Source: a virus
DNA length: 53,852 bases
Reading direction: 5' to 3' (one strand)
Virus record (IMG/VR): IMGVR_UViG_3300001679_000055
Location: 1-53,852 of that record
Below the pieces are notes generated by a model, which saw only the letters and a program-made list of their open reading frames with translations, ran no database searches and was not told the DNA's origin. This document shows positions 22,543 through 32,332 of the stretch, in pieces (position 1 is the stretch's first letter; each line of letters opens with the position of its first letter). The position numbers were made by a program, and so were the translations under genes.

Positions 22543-22706
22543 ATGTGTTAGATTCATTGACCTGCGATAGGTATGCACTAGTTAACCGCCTATCTCTAGC
22601 TATAGATGTAAAGGATAGAGAGGTGACAAAAGAAATTCTTGATAATCTAATCAAAATAAACAAAGTAATTAAAGAAATTAACCCTCTAGAGGAGTATGAC
22701 ACATGA
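22539..22706 (+). CDS. 55-residue hypothetical protein
   Basis: A short frame, ATG at 22539, coding for 55 residues; helical (RYALVNRLSLAIDVKDREVT). Its stop overlaps the ATG of the MoxR-type ATPase (ATGA), and an AGAGGAG site for that gene lies in its end. Function unknown. Confidence 0.6.
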   Translation: MNVLDSLTCDRYALVNRLSLAIDVKDREVTKEILDNLIKINKVIKEINPLEEYDT

Positions 22707-23734
22707 GTATTGAAATTTCAGCAACAGAGATGATAGAAGCTTTGAATAGCGTATTAACTTCTGGGCTAACCCCTATGTTAGTGGGGTCACCTGGTATAGG
22801 TAAATCAGATATCGTTAGATCGGTAGCTAAAATGCACAATCTTAAACTGATTGATATGCGCTTAGCCCAGTCAGATCCTACTGACCTAAATGGTTTCCCT
22901 ACGTTACAGCAGGATGGTACTCGCATGGACTATGCGCCACCAATGACATTTCCTTTACAGGATATGGACGAAGTTCCTGATGGATACGATGGTTGGTTAC
23001 TATTCTTAGATGAGATTAATGCAGCACCACCGGCTATTCAAGCAGCAGCTTACAAGCTAGTATTAGATAGACAAATCGGTGCTCATGACATACATAAACG
23101 AGTAGCTATTGTATGTGCTGGTAATAAGGCTACAGATAAGGCTATTGTTAATAGGTTATCTACGGCAATGCAGTCTCGCATGATTCATCTTAATCTAATG
23201 GTAGACACAGCTAGCTGGTTAGACTGGGGTAATTCTAACGGTATTGACCACAGAGTCATATCATTTATTAAATATAGGCCTGAGTTGTTGCATAAGTTTA
23301 ACCCCAATCATTCAGATGACACATTTGCATCACCTAGAACCTGGGAATTCTTATCTAAAATCATCAAAGGCAAGGAAACGTTCAATAGAACTGATCATGC
23401 AGTATTAGTTGGTACAGTGGGTGAGGGTGCAGCAACAGAGTTCAGAGCATTCTGTGCAGTATACAAAGATTTGCCTGATATTGAGACTATGATTAAACAT
23501 CCTGAAATCATTAAAATACCTAAGGAACCAGGCCATCAATACGCTATTACAACTTTAATCAGCCATAATGCATCATCTGATACGGTCAAACCATTAATGA
23601 TAATCATTAAAAAACTGCCAGTAGAATTTCAGGTAGTTGTGTTAAAAGACATTTATGCTCTTAAACCTGAACTCAAAACTCACCCAGTAATCCAAGATTG
23701 GATTCAAAAAAACGCAGACAAACTATTTGGATAA
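22703..23734 (+). CDS. MoxR-family AAA+ ATPase (N4 gp24/gp25 pair)
   Basis: A 343-residue ATPase with Walker A GSPGIGKS (residues 28-35), Walker B LLFLDEIN (Asp103, Glu104), and a sensor region with VAIVCAGNKATDKA. MoxR-type ATPases act with VWA proteins as chaperones that remodel or activate complexes. The next gene codes for such a VWA protein. The pair is conserved in N4-like phages, where its role is not established as far as I know. ATG at 22703 with GAGGAG upstream. Confidence 0.88.
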   Translation: MSIEISATEMIEALNSVLTSGLTPMLVGSPGIGKSDIVRSVAKMHNLKLIDMRLAQSDPTDLNGFPTLQQDGTRMDYAPPMTFPLQDMDEVPDGYDGWLLFLDEINAAPPAIQAAAYKLVLDRQIGAHDIHKRVAIVCAGNKATDKAIVNRLSTAMQSRMIHLNLMVDTASWLDWGNSNGIDHRVISFIKYRPELLHKFNPNHSDDTFASPRTWEFLSKIIKGKETFNRTDHAVLVGTVGEGAATEFRAFCAVYKDLPDIETMIKHPEIIKIPKEPGHQYAITTLISHNASSDTVKPLMIIIKKLPVEFQVVVLKDIYALKPELKTHPVIQDWIQKNADKLFG

Positions 23735-23738
23735 TACT

Positions 23739-24845
23739 ATGGAAAACAAGAAAGTAGAGGATTACCTTAGGCATGCTAAGATTGAACTTATGACTAAATC
23801 AGTATTTTTATCTACTGTCTGCCTAAGTTTAAAACATAAATTCTCAGACTCATTGCCTACTGCAGGTACTGATGGTATTTCTATTATTTACAATCCTAAG
23901 TTCTTTGAAGAACTAACAGCTCCTGAAAGAGCCGGGCTACTGGCACATGAAGTGTGGCATGTAGCATTCAATCACTTTGCTAGAGTAAATGGGCGTGATA
24001 AGCGTACATGGAACCTGGCAGGAGACTACGTAATTAACTACATGCTAACTGAAACAGGTTACTCACTGCCTAAGGGTGGTTTATATGATGAACGTTTTAA
24101 AGATATGTCAACAGAGGAAGTCTACGACATTATTAAAGACGAGGACGAAAATGACCAAGGTAGAGGTGATTTCTTAGAAGACTTACTTGATTCACCAGAT
24201 GGAATTAAAGAGGCTGATATATTTGATAAAGTTACAGACATTATCATTCAAGCCCAAATACAATCTAAAGCAGCAGGTAAAGAACATGGTGAAATACCTG
24301 GAGAAATAGCTAGAGCTATTGATGAGTTAATCAACCCTAAGCTACCATGGAATCAGTTACTTACCCGATTCTTAACTAATATGATTAAGGATGATTACAC
24401 TTGGACTAAGCCCAATAGACGCTTTTTCCCACAACATTACTTACCTAGCCAACACTCTCCGACTATCGGAGATATAGTTGTAGCTATAGACACCAGTGGT
24501 AGTGTTACAGATGAAGACCTACTAGAGATGTTGTCTGAAATACAAGACATCAGAAACGTGTACAAACCAGACTCACTCAAGATAATTGATTGTGACTGGG
24601 AAATACATAATGTTTTTGATGTAGATAAACATGATAACATTCTAGACTTAAAGTTTACGGGAGGTGGAGGAACTAGTTTCGACCCTGTTATAAAGTATTG
24701 TGATGCTCACCAGCCACAACTACTAATCTACTTTACTGACCTATACGCTGAAGAACTTAACGAGGAAACATCGTACCCTATTATGTGGATATGCAATTCA
24801 GATCATGAACCTGCACCATATGGGGAGACGGTTTATATTAAATAA
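23739..24845 (+). CDS. VWA-like metallopeptidase-domain protein, MoxR partner
   Basis: A 368-residue protein in DUF2201 style. The N-terminal part has a zincin-type motif, LLAHEVWHVAFNH (His70, Glu71, His74). The C-terminal part has a VWA domain with a MIDAS motif AIDTSGSV (Asp251). Between them is an acidic linker. It probably works with the upstream MoxR ATPase. Start chosen at ATG 23739, five bases after the ATPase stop, rather than the in-frame TTG at 23727. Whether the HExxH site is active cannot be seen. Confidence 0.85.
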   Translation: MENKKVEDYLRHAKIELMTKSVFLSTVCLSLKHKFSDSLPTAGTDGISIIYNPKFFEELTAPERAGLLAHEVWHVAFNHFARVNGRDKRTWNLAGDYVINYMLTETGYSLPKGGLYDERFKDMSTEEVYDIIKDEDENDQGRGDFLEDLLDSPDGIKEADIFDKVTDIIIQAQIQSKAAGKEHGEIPGEIARAIDELINPKLPWNQLLTRFLTNMIKDDYTWTKPNRRFFPQHYLPSQHSPTIGDIVVAIDTSGSVTDEDLLEMLSEIQDIRNVYKPDSLKIIDCDWEIHNVFDVDKHDNILDLKFTGGGGTSFDPVIKYCDAHQPQLLIYFTDLYAEELNEETSYPIMWICNSDHEPAPYGETVYIK

Positions 24846-24846
24846 T

Positions 24847-25068
24847 ATGGCAGCAATACAATTGGACTTCTTAGTTGAAGTCATCTCTAAAGCTTTATGC
24901 TTTGAATATTATGTAGCTTTACAAGGTATAGATGACCCTGAAGATATTGATATTGAAGAAGCCTTAAAGTTTTACGAAGAACGCACTGAAGAATACGTAT
25001 CTAAAGCAACTTCTCTACTAATAATGGTAGAAAGTTCAGACGACTTACTAAACGAAACATTCCATTAA
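24847..25068 (+). CDS. Small acidic hypothetical protein
   Basis: A 73-residue acidic, helical protein. Start at ATG 24847, one base after the VWA gene stop; a longer frame from 24805 would overlap that gene. It lies before DNA polymerase. No family was recognised. Confidence 0.7.
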   Translation: MAAIQLDFLVEVISKALCFEYYVALQGIDDPEDIDIEEALKFYEERTEEYVSKATSLLIMVESSDDLLNETFH

Positions 25069-25077
25069 GGAGCACCT

Positions 25078-27579
25078 ATGCGTAATATCCAGTTTGGGGA
25101 CGGAGATGTAACTACGCTTATCTTAATTAAGGATGACGCTGTTATTACAACAGAATTAACCAAATATTATGTAAACCCTTTATTGGACAGGGGCTTGATT
25201 AAAGGCGAGATAGCCGCATTAGGTCTACTATATGAAAATAATAAGATTAAAGCTGATTTAGGTAAAAACTATCTACGGATGTTATTACCTAAGCTAGCTA
25301 AACTAGCTAAATTAAAGAGGATTATCGTTGCTGACACTAATTACTTTAAGTGGTTAACTAAGCAAACAAAAGTAACAAATTGTTATGGCGAAACTTTTAA
25401 AGGTCAACTAGAAGGTTTTACAGAGTATGACATTGTTATAGTTCCCAATCATAAATCTTTGTTTTATAATCCGGCTAACCATGAGTTAATCGATGAAGGC
25501 ATCACAGCTATTACTGGATTTAAAAAACCAGGAATTATACATAGTGCTGAATACCTACATACACCTGAAGAAGCTTCTAAGTTCTTTATGAAGTTGTTCA
25601 AGTACCCAGCTCTTACAGTGGATATTGAAACAACAGGATTAAACTTGGGAATAGAAATATTATCTATAGCATTTGCTTGGAATAAACATAATGGTGGTGT
25701 GTTTTACTTACGTGACACTGGGACAGAATACCTAAAAGGCTTTTTTGAGTCTTATGAGGGTGATTTAATCTTTCATAACGCGCTATTTGACTGTAAACAC
25801 TTAATCTACAACCTATTTATGCGCCAAGAAGATGACTTCGAAGGTATGCATAAAGGTTGTACTGTCTTCGCTAACGTAGAAGATAGTTTAATTTATACGT
25901 ATCTGGCTAAAAATAGTACAGCAGAAGTAAAATTAGATTTGAAATCTAATTCATTAGAATTCGCAGGTAATTATGGTTTAGATATAAGAAATGCAGATGC
26001 ATTGCCTGTTAAAGATCTTCTAGAATACAATTTAAAGGACTGCTTAGCCACTTGGTTTGTTTATGATAAATATAAAGCTATCGTAACTGATCAGAAGCTA
26101 TTACAGCCCTACAATACGATATTTCAGCCGTCTATTAAGGTTATGCTTAAGATGATGCTCACAGGGCTTCCTTTGGATGCTAAGCGGGTAGATGAAGTAT
26201 CAATTGAATTATCAATTAAGTATGATGAGCACTTTAAAACATTGCGTAAATACTCTGAAATTAACAAATTTAATGAGGAATTACGTATTCGTAAGATGCT
26301 CGAGGCTAATGCTCAATTAAAAAAGAAAGTTAGGCCTGTAAGTGACTTTACTCACGAAGAATTTAATCCTAAGTCTAACAATCACATACGTCATTTGATG
26401 TATGAGCAGTTAGGCTATGAACCTATTGATTACACAGACACTAATCAAGCAGCTACTGGTGCTAAAACATTGAAGAAACTTCTTAATGTAAGCACCCACC
26501 AAAATCATACTGAGATATTAGAACATCTTATAGGTATTGGACAAACTAGTAAGATACTAGGTACCTTTATTAAAGCTTTTAAAAAGCACAATATTAGAGG
26601 TAATCTACACGGTAGTTTAAAGCTAGGTGGTACACAATCAGGACGTCTAAGTTCTAGCGATCCTAATCTACAAAACTTACCTAGTGGAAGTCTATATGGA
26701 AAAGCAATTAAGTCTTGTTTTAAGGCACCTAAAGGGTGGCTATGGGCAGGTGCTGACTTTGCATCTCTAGAAGATAGGGTTAATGCAATCCTAACTAAAG
26801 ACCCTAACAAAATTAAAGTCTACACAGACGGATATGATGGACATTGTTTGAGAACTTTTGCATACTTCAAAGATCAGATGCCTGATATTGAAGATACTGT
26901 TGAAAGTATTAATTCAATAGACACTAAATACCCTAAGCTAAGACAAAAATCTAAAGGACCTACTTTTGCGTTAACGTATAACGGTACATGGAATACTTTA
27001 GTAGCGAATAGTGGATTTACTCCAAAAGAAGCTAAACAAATTGAATCTAATTATCATAAACTTTATACAGTATCTGATAAGTTTAGTAACAAGAATGTAA
27101 AATTCGCTAGTAAAAACGGTTACATGAAACTGGCGTTCGGAATGGTAATAAAGTGCCCAATGTTGTCTATAGTCGTCAATAGAGACCCATCAGGGAGAAA
27201 CACACCCTATGCAGCTATAGCAGAAGCTAGAAGTGCAAACAATGCTGTGACACAGTCCTGGGGTATGTTAATTAATAGAGCTCTAATTGCAACAAATGAT
27301 GCTATAGAGTCTTCAAATTTCCTATATGATATACGTCCTATCAATACAATTCATGATGCTGCTTATTTTCTAGTTAGAGATACACCTGAAGCTATTCAGT
27401 TTCTAAATGACACTTTAATTAAAGAGATGCAATGGAATGCTCATCCGAGCATTCAATCGAAAAATGTTTTTATGGAGGCTGACCTAGAAATAGGTAAGTC
27501 TTGGGATAAACAAACTAGTCTACCTAATGGAGCTAGTTTAGAACAAATTAAAGAAACACTAAACACCCTGGGAGGGTAA
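25078..27579 (+). CDS. Family A DNA polymerase with 3'-5' exonuclease (N4 gp39 type)
   Basis: An 833-residue replicative polymerase. Exonuclease: ExoI VDIETTG (Asp182, Glu184), ExoII FHNALFDCKHL, ExoIII YNLKD (Tyr317, Asp321). Polymerase: SGRLSSSDPNLQNLPSG, motif A GADFASLEDR with Asp560, motif B around RQKSKGPTFALTYNG, motif C IHDAAYF with Asp760. Motif C is HDA where T7 and Pol I have HDE. An N-terminal extension of about 180 residues precedes the exonuclease. ATG at 25078 with AAGGAG upstream. It starts the replication block. Confidence 0.95.
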   Translation: MRNIQFGDGDVTTLILIKDDAVITTELTKYYVNPLLDRGLIKGEIAALGLLYENNKIKADLGKNYLRMLLPKLAKLAKLKRIIVADTNYFKWLTKQTKVTNCYGETFKGQLEGFTEYDIVIVPNHKSLFYNPANHELIDEGITAITGFKKPGIIHSAEYLHTPEEASKFFMKLFKYPALTVDIETTGLNLGIEILSIAFAWNKHNGGVFYLRDTGTEYLKGFFESYEGDLIFHNALFDCKHLIYNLFMRQEDDFEGMHKGCTVFANVEDSLIYTYLAKNSTAEVKLDLKSNSLEFAGNYGLDIRNADALPVKDLLEYNLKDCLATWFVYDKYKAIVTDQKLLQPYNTIFQPSIKVMLKMMLTGLPLDAKRVDEVSIELSIKYDEHFKTLRKYSEINKFNEELRIRKMLEANAQLKKKVRPVSDFTHEEFNPKSNNHIRHLMYEQLGYEPIDYTDTNQAATGAKTLKKLLNVSTHQNHTEILEHLIGIGQTSKILGTFIKAFKKHNIRGNLHGSLKLGGTQSGRLSSSDPNLQNLPSGSLYGKAIKSCFKAPKGWLWAGADFASLEDRVNAILTKDPNKIKVYTDGYDGHCLRTFAYFKDQMPDIEDTVESINSIDTKYPKLRQKSKGPTFALTYNGTWNTLVANSGFTPKEAKQIESNYHKLYTVSDKFSNKNVKFASKNGYMKLAFGMVIKCPMLSIVVNRDPSGRNTPYAAIAEARSANNAVTQSWGMLINRALIATNDAIESSNFLYDIRPINTIHDAAYFLVRDTPEAIQFLNDTLIKEMQWNAHPSIQSKNVFMEADLEIGKSWDKQTSLPNGASLEQIKETLNTLGG

Positions 27580-27581
27580 AC

Positions 27582-27788
27582 ATGAACATTGAATACAAAA
27601 AATTACACACATTATCTTTACACGCTTCAATAACTGTAAGTGAACGTTTAACCGTTACACGCGTACCTGGAGGCCTTATTTACTATTTTAAAGATCTTGA
27701 TTTTACAACTGAAGGATTTAATGTAGCAAATAGTGTATTCGTCCCTTTTACTGATTTTGAAAGTAATGGTAAAGGTGTATTCGGATAA
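27582..27788 (+). CDS. Small hypothetical protein between polymerase and nuclease
   Basis: A 68-residue beta-rich protein, ATG at 27582 with GGGAGGG upstream in the end of the polymerase gene; the stop shares a base with the nuclease start (TAATG). Function unknown; coupling suggests a replication accessory. Confidence 0.7.
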   Translation: MNIEYKKLHTLSLHASITVSERLTVTRVPGGLIYYFKDLDFTTEGFNVANSVFVPFTDFESNGKGVFG

Positions 27789-28771
27789 TGGCTTTTACAT
27801 ACACAAACAACAGTAATGTCAGTCTTCCATTAGCCGTATGGTTAATGCATGATGACTATGACTACGATAGTAGACCTAATGTAATTAGCGCTACATCATT
27901 ATTAAAACCCACTAGAGCATTAGTCCTCAAACGTCAGAACGCAGGGTTAGATAAGTCAGTAGATATCACAGATTTAGTTAGCGCTCGTATGGGATCAGCT
28001 ATTCATGCTATTGCTGAAGAAGCATGGTTAAATAAAGATAATATTAAGAAAGCCTTATCAGCTATGGGAACGTCGAACTTATTTGATAAGTTTGTTATTA
28101 ACTCTGACACACCAGTAAGTGGAGACCAAATTCCTGTATACATAGAACAACGCCATGAAACTGCCGTAGACGATTACATCATCTCAGGTAAATATGACCT
28201 TGTACTAGATGGCACTATCTCAGATTATAAGAGTACGTCTGTATGGACATATATCTATGATTCTAATGCTCTTAAGTACACCCAACAGGGCAGTATATAC
28301 AAGTGGTTAGCTCCAGATAGAATTACCGATAACAAGATCAGTATTCAATTTATTTTTACAGATTGGTCAGGTGCTAATGCTAAAAGAGACTCTAAATACC
28401 CTCAATCACGCGTTCTAACTAAAGATTACCCATTATGGTCTGTTGAACAAACGGATAAGTTTATTAAAGATAAGCTTAAGTTAATTTCTGAGTTGAAATC
28501 GCTGCCACAGGATGCACTTCCTGAATGCACTTCCGAAGAGTTATGGGAATCTCAAACTAAGTATAAATATTTTAAGAATCCTACCAAAATGACGAGAGCA
28601 ACTAAAAACTTTGACACTATGGACGAAGCAAGCGCTAGATTATCAGCTGATGGAAATATTGGTGTAATTCAAACTGTGCGTGGAGAAGTTAAAGCATGCC
28701 GCTACTGTGAAGTAGTAGACATTTGTACACAAGCAAAAAATTTACAAGCACAAGGGAGACTAGTATTATGA
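27788..28771 (+). CDS. PD-(D/E)XK (Cas4/RecB-like) nuclease
   Basis: A 327-residue protein. Motif ISGKYDLVLDGTISDYKS is the usual PD-(D/E)XK core (Asp ... D-Y-K), preceded by a helical segment with RMGSAIHAIAE, where the His fits motif I of RecB-like nucleases. Near the C-terminus ACRYCEVVDIC gives three Cys, as in Cas4/AddB Fe-S sites, but the fourth is not clear. It probably trims or resects DNA ends in replication or recombination. It overlaps the next gene by ATGA. Confidence 0.8.
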   Translation: MAFTYTNNSNVSLPLAVWLMHDDYDYDSRPNVISATSLLKPTRALVLKRQNAGLDKSVDITDLVSARMGSAIHAIAEEAWLNKDNIKKALSAMGTSNLFDKFVINSDTPVSGDQIPVYIEQRHETAVDDYIISGKYDLVLDGTISDYKSTSVWTYIYDSNALKYTQQGSIYKWLAPDRITDNKISIQFIFTDWSGANAKRDSKYPQSRVLTKDYPLWSVEQTDKFIKDKLKLISELKSLPQDALPECTSEELWESQTKYKYFKNPTKMTRATKNFDTMDEASARLSADGNIGVIQTVRGEVKACRYCEVVDICTQAKNLQAQGRLVL

Positions 28772-29145
28772 ATTTAGACGCTAAATTACTAAAACATCTA
28801 GCTATATTTTGTGAAAATGTTGCATTAGATATTGATGCACATCTAAATACTCCTAAAAGCACAGTTATCATACCTTCAGATAAACTAGGTACCACTATAG
28901 CCACACTAAAAAGTATGACTAAAGAAAAACCTAAAATTAAAACTAAACGTAAGAGACGAGATACAACTCGACTCACAGTCAAGCAATGTGCTCTAGTTAA
29001 ACAAATGCGTAAAGCTAATCCTCATTTATTTGATGATCAATTCGGTGAAAGGATGAATCAAGAATTCGGTCTTAGTAAATCAACAACTACCTGGCGTAAT
29101 GTTGTATCAAGAAATACTGAATATTTTAAATCACTAGACTACTAA
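28768..29145 (+). CDS. Hypothetical basic protein
   Basis: A 125-residue protein. The middle is very basic (KTKRKRRDTTRL), and the C-terminal half could be a DNA-binding helix-turn-helix (MNQEFGLSKSTTTWRNVVS). Start chosen at ATG 28768, overlapping the nuclease stop. Possibly a DNA-binding accessory of replication; no family was recognised. Confidence 0.65.
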   Translation: MNLDAKLLKHLAIFCENVALDIDAHLNTPKSTVIIPSDKLGTTIATLKSMTKEKPKIKTKRKRRDTTRLTVKQCALVKQMRKANPHLFDDQFGERMNQEFGLSKSTTTWRNVVSRNTEYFKSLDY

Positions 29146-29148
29146 ATT

Positions 29149-31299
29149 ATGGACGATCCTAAATATAATAAATTATCTGAAGAGATAGTCGATATTCTTG
29201 TCGCTAAAACTCAGTCGCAGAATAGACACTTCTTCCGAATTTTAGTAGCATACTATCTTTCAAAAGTAGCATCTATGATGCGTTGTAACATTGAAACTAA
29301 AGATAGAGGTGTCATCCCAGTTAATACCTATGTATTAAACTTAATGCCCTCTGGAGCTGGTAAGGGTTTTTCAACTAACATTATTGAAGAAGATATTATT
29401 GAGGGTTTCAGATTAAACTTTTTGACACATATCTTGCCTGAAGAAAGTGCTAATGAGTTATCTATATTAGCTAATTTAAGAGCTGCTAGAGATCCTGAAT
29501 TGTCACAAGAAGAGGCTATGACAGATGTGCAAAAAGAATATGACGCACTCGGCAATCTAGCATTCAGTTTTGATAGTGGAACATCCCCAGCTGTAAAGCA
29601 GATGAGACAAAAATTGCTTATGTCTAATTGTGGATCTATGAATCTAGAATTGGATGAGGTAGGGTCTAACCTAACTAACAATGCTGAAATGCTAAATACC
29701 TTTTTAGAACTTTATGATGTAGGTAAAGTTAAACAGAAATTAACAAAGAATACTGCTGATAATAAGCGTGGGGAAGAGCTTACAGGTAGAACTCCTACCA
29801 ACATGATGTTATTTGGTACTCCTACTAAATTACTTGATGGTAGTCGAGTAGAAGACGAATTCAAACAAATGCTGGAAACGGGCTATGCTCGTAGAATGTT
29901 ATTTGGCTATGACACCACAGTCAATAATGTACACCAGCAAACAGCTGAAGAGTTGTATGATGCCTTAACTAATACCAATGTATCTAAAGATACTTTACGT
30001 ATTGAAAGTCTCATAACTAATCTTGCAGACAGGGCTAAGTTTAATACTGTGCTTACTATGAGTAAGGTAGATACCATACACTTACTGCAATATAAAATAA
30101 CCTGCGAAAGTTTATCCAGAGATCTTAAACCTCATGAAGAAACCCAGAAGGCTGAACTCGCACACAGATACTATAAAGCTTTAAAGTTAGCAGGAGCTTA
30201 TGCTTTTGCTGAAGGATCCTCTGTAATTGCTAAGGAACATCTAGACAGTGCTATACAACTAGTCGAAGACTCAGGTGAGCATTTCAAACGCATTATGTGT
30301 AAAGAAGGGCCTTATGCTAGATTAGCTAGATACATTGCTGATGTGGGGCGTGAGATTACTCAAGTTGATCTTGTAGAGGAACTGCCATTTTATAAAGGGC
30401 AGGAATCCCAAAAGAAAGAAATGTTGAAACTGGCAATTGCGTATGGGTATAAGAATAATATTATTATTCGTAAAACCTACGTGGATGACATTGAGTTCTT
30501 ATCAGGAGAAGCTCTACAAGAGACTGACCTAGATAACGTACATGTTAGTTATAGTACTGATATCACTACAGGTTACGTTGAGGGTGTTGGTGCGTTTAGC
30601 GCATTAAATAACCTAGTATGTACTACAGGACACCATTACACAGCTCACAACTTCTTAGATGGTTACAGATCATCAGAGAAAGCTATTCCAGGCTTTGACC
30701 TACTAATCTTAGACATTGATAGCGGTACAAGCGTTAATACAGCTATGGAGCTGTTAAGCGACTTCACAGCGATGTACGCAACTACAAAACGACACACTGA
30801 AGATAAGCACCGATTTAGAGTTATATTGCCTATGTCTCACTACATTAAGTTAAGTCCTAAGGACTATTCAAAATTTATGGAGAATGTGTTTAATTGGTTA
30901 CCTTTCGAAACTGACACAGCTACTAAAGATATTGCACGTAAGTGGATGTCCCATAATGGAGAATGTCACTTCAACACAGGTGAATTAATTGATGCTACGT
31001 TATTTATACCTCAGACTAAAAAAGCTATGGAGCAGGAAAAGATCCTGTTAGATGCTAAAGGTATGGATAATATGGAAAGGTGGTTTGCTTCACGTATTGA
31101 AGTAGGCAACAGAGCCACTATGGTTATCCGTTATGGTTTTATGTTGGTAGATAATGAACTACCTCTAGACTTTATTATGTCTAAGCTTCATGGCTTTAAT
31201 GATAAGTTACCTGATCCATTGACCAGGGAAGAACTAGACACAAAGATACAAATCTCAATATCGAGAAAGATGATTCAAAAGGAGAGTATGCATGAATAA
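29149..31299 (+). CDS. Primase/ATPase (N4 gp43 type)
   Basis: A 716-residue protein, the size of N4 gp43. An N-terminal ATPase of DUF3987 style has a Walker A-like PSGAGKG (residues 67-73). The C-terminal part shows archaeo-eukaryotic primase-type marks: LILDIDSG (Asp522, Asp524) and KHRFRVILP (His554). So one protein may prime synthesis and drive a helicase-like ATPase. It starts 4 bases after the preceding gene and overlaps the RecA-like gene by 8 bases. Confidence 0.82.
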   Translation: MDDPKYNKLSEEIVDILVAKTQSQNRHFFRILVAYYLSKVASMMRCNIETKDRGVIPVNTYVLNLMPSGAGKGFSTNIIEEDIIEGFRLNFLTHILPEESANELSILANLRAARDPELSQEEAMTDVQKEYDALGNLAFSFDSGTSPAVKQMRQKLLMSNCGSMNLELDEVGSNLTNNAEMLNTFLELYDVGKVKQKLTKNTADNKRGEELTGRTPTNMMLFGTPTKLLDGSRVEDEFKQMLETGYARRMLFGYDTTVNNVHQQTAEELYDALTNTNVSKDTLRIESLITNLADRAKFNTVLTMSKVDTIHLLQYKITCESLSRDLKPHEETQKAELAHRYYKALKLAGAYAFAEGSSVIAKEHLDSAIQLVEDSGEHFKRIMCKEGPYARLARYIADVGREITQVDLVEELPFYKGQESQKKEMLKLAIAYGYKNNIIIRKTYVDDIEFLSGEALQETDLDNVHVSYSTDITTGYVEGVGAFSALNNLVCTTGHHYTAHNFLDGYRSSEKAIPGFDLLILDIDSGTSVNTAMELLSDFTAMYATTKRHTEDKHRFRVILPMSHYIKLSPKDYSKFMENVFNWLPFETDTATKDIARKWMSHNGECHFNTGELIDATLFIPQTKKAMEQEKILLDAKGMDNMERWFASRIEVGNRATMVIRYGFMLVDNELPLDFIMSKLHGFNDKLPDPLTREELDTKIQISISRKMIQKESMHE

Positions 31300-32011
31300 C
31301 AACCTAGTATTGTTATGCGGTAAATCCGCAACAGGAAAATCAGCCAGTTTGGTTGATATCAAAAACCCAAAAGGGGTAATGTACTTAAATTGTGAAAACA
31401 ATAAGAAGTTACCTTTCAACTCTAAATTTCAAGAATATACAATTACGGATCCTACAGATGTGCCTGATGCTATTGACTCAGTACAAGATAATGGTGACAT
31501 TCACACTATCGTCATCGATAGTTTGACATACCTAATGGATATGTTTGAAAGTACCAAAGTGCTAACTTCATCTAATACGATGAAAGCCTGGGGTAGCTAT
31601 GCCCAGTTCTTAAAGAATCTGATGGCACAAAATGTAGCCAACTCTAACAAGAACATCATTTTCATTGCACATACATCAGATGTATTTAATGAATCTGAAA
31701 TGGTAAATGAAACTATGGTTAAAGTTAAAGGTTCTTTAATGAACACAGGTATTGAGAGCTTTTTTAGTACGGTGATCGCATGTAAGAAATTACCTTTAAA
31801 AAGTATTGAAGATTCTAAATCTAAAATGCTCAAGGTTAACGATGAAGAGGAGTTACTTGGATTTAAATACGTGTATCAGACACGTCTAACAAAAGACACT
31901 GTAAATGAGCGTATTAGAAGTCCTATGCGTATGTGGGGTATTGAAGAAACCTATGTTGATAATAACTTACAGCATGTGCTAGATAAATTACACACTTACT
32001 ACGATGCCTAG
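31292..32011 (+). CDS. RecA/AAA-like ATPase (N4 gp44 type)
   Basis: A 239-residue ATPase with Walker A GKSATGKS (residues 10-17) and Walker B TIVIDSLTY. The pattern resembles Sak4/AAA_24 single-strand annealing or recombination ATPases found in phages. N4 gp44 holds this place between primase and SSB. It overlaps both neighbours by 8 bases. Confidence 0.82.
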   Translation: MNNNLVLLCGKSATGKSASLVDIKNPKGVMYLNCENNKKLPFNSKFQEYTITDPTDVPDAIDSVQDNGDIHTIVIDSLTYLMDMFESTKVLTSSNTMKAWGSYAQFLKNLMAQNVANSNKNIIFIAHTSDVFNESEMVNETMVKVKGSLMNTGIESFFSTVIACKKLPLKSIEDSKSKMLKVNDEEELLGFKYVYQTRLTKDTVNERIRSPMRMWGIEETYVDNNLQHVLDKLHTYYDA

Positions 32012-32204
32012 AGCATTAAACAAAAAACAGAAGCAAATACTTAATAGGTATAACTACTGTACTCACGAAAGTGATCTCCCTAAAGACGTTTTAGGTCAAA
32101 TAATTGACTTAAACAACTATGATGAGGTGTACATGGATGTAACAAGGTATTTATATGATACTTACGTACAACTGAATGGTACACCTCTCAAAAAACACTC
32201 GTGA
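32004..32204 (+). CDS. Small hypothetical protein after gp44-like gene
   Basis: A 66-residue basic protein, ATG at 32004 overlapping the preceding gene by 8 bases. N-terminal KKQKQILNRYNYC is basic; the rest is helical and acidic. Probably part of the replication operon; function unknown. Confidence 0.7.
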   Translation: MPRALNKKQKQILNRYNYCTHESDLPKDVLGQIIDLNNYDEVYMDVTRYLYDTYVQLNGTPLKKHS

Positions 32205-32332
32205 AGGGGTGTAGGTGTTTATGTGTAAGCACATGGTTTAGCCTGTAATCTCTGGGAGGGTATTACGAAGTAAACTTAAGAGGCATGTCATAGGTATGGA
32301 CATTAACTTACCTACCAAATTACGGAGAAAAA
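32205..32332 (+). other. Non-coding leader with small hairpins
   Basis: 128 bases without a gene. ATGTG-TAAG-CACAT forms a hairpin (32221-32234) and ATGTC / GACAT another (32285-32303). The sequence CTGGGAGGGTATT here resembles TTGGGAGGGTTTA at 34538-34551 in the structured region before SSB. It may be an RNA leader or a promoter region for the 32333 gene. Confidence 0.4.
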
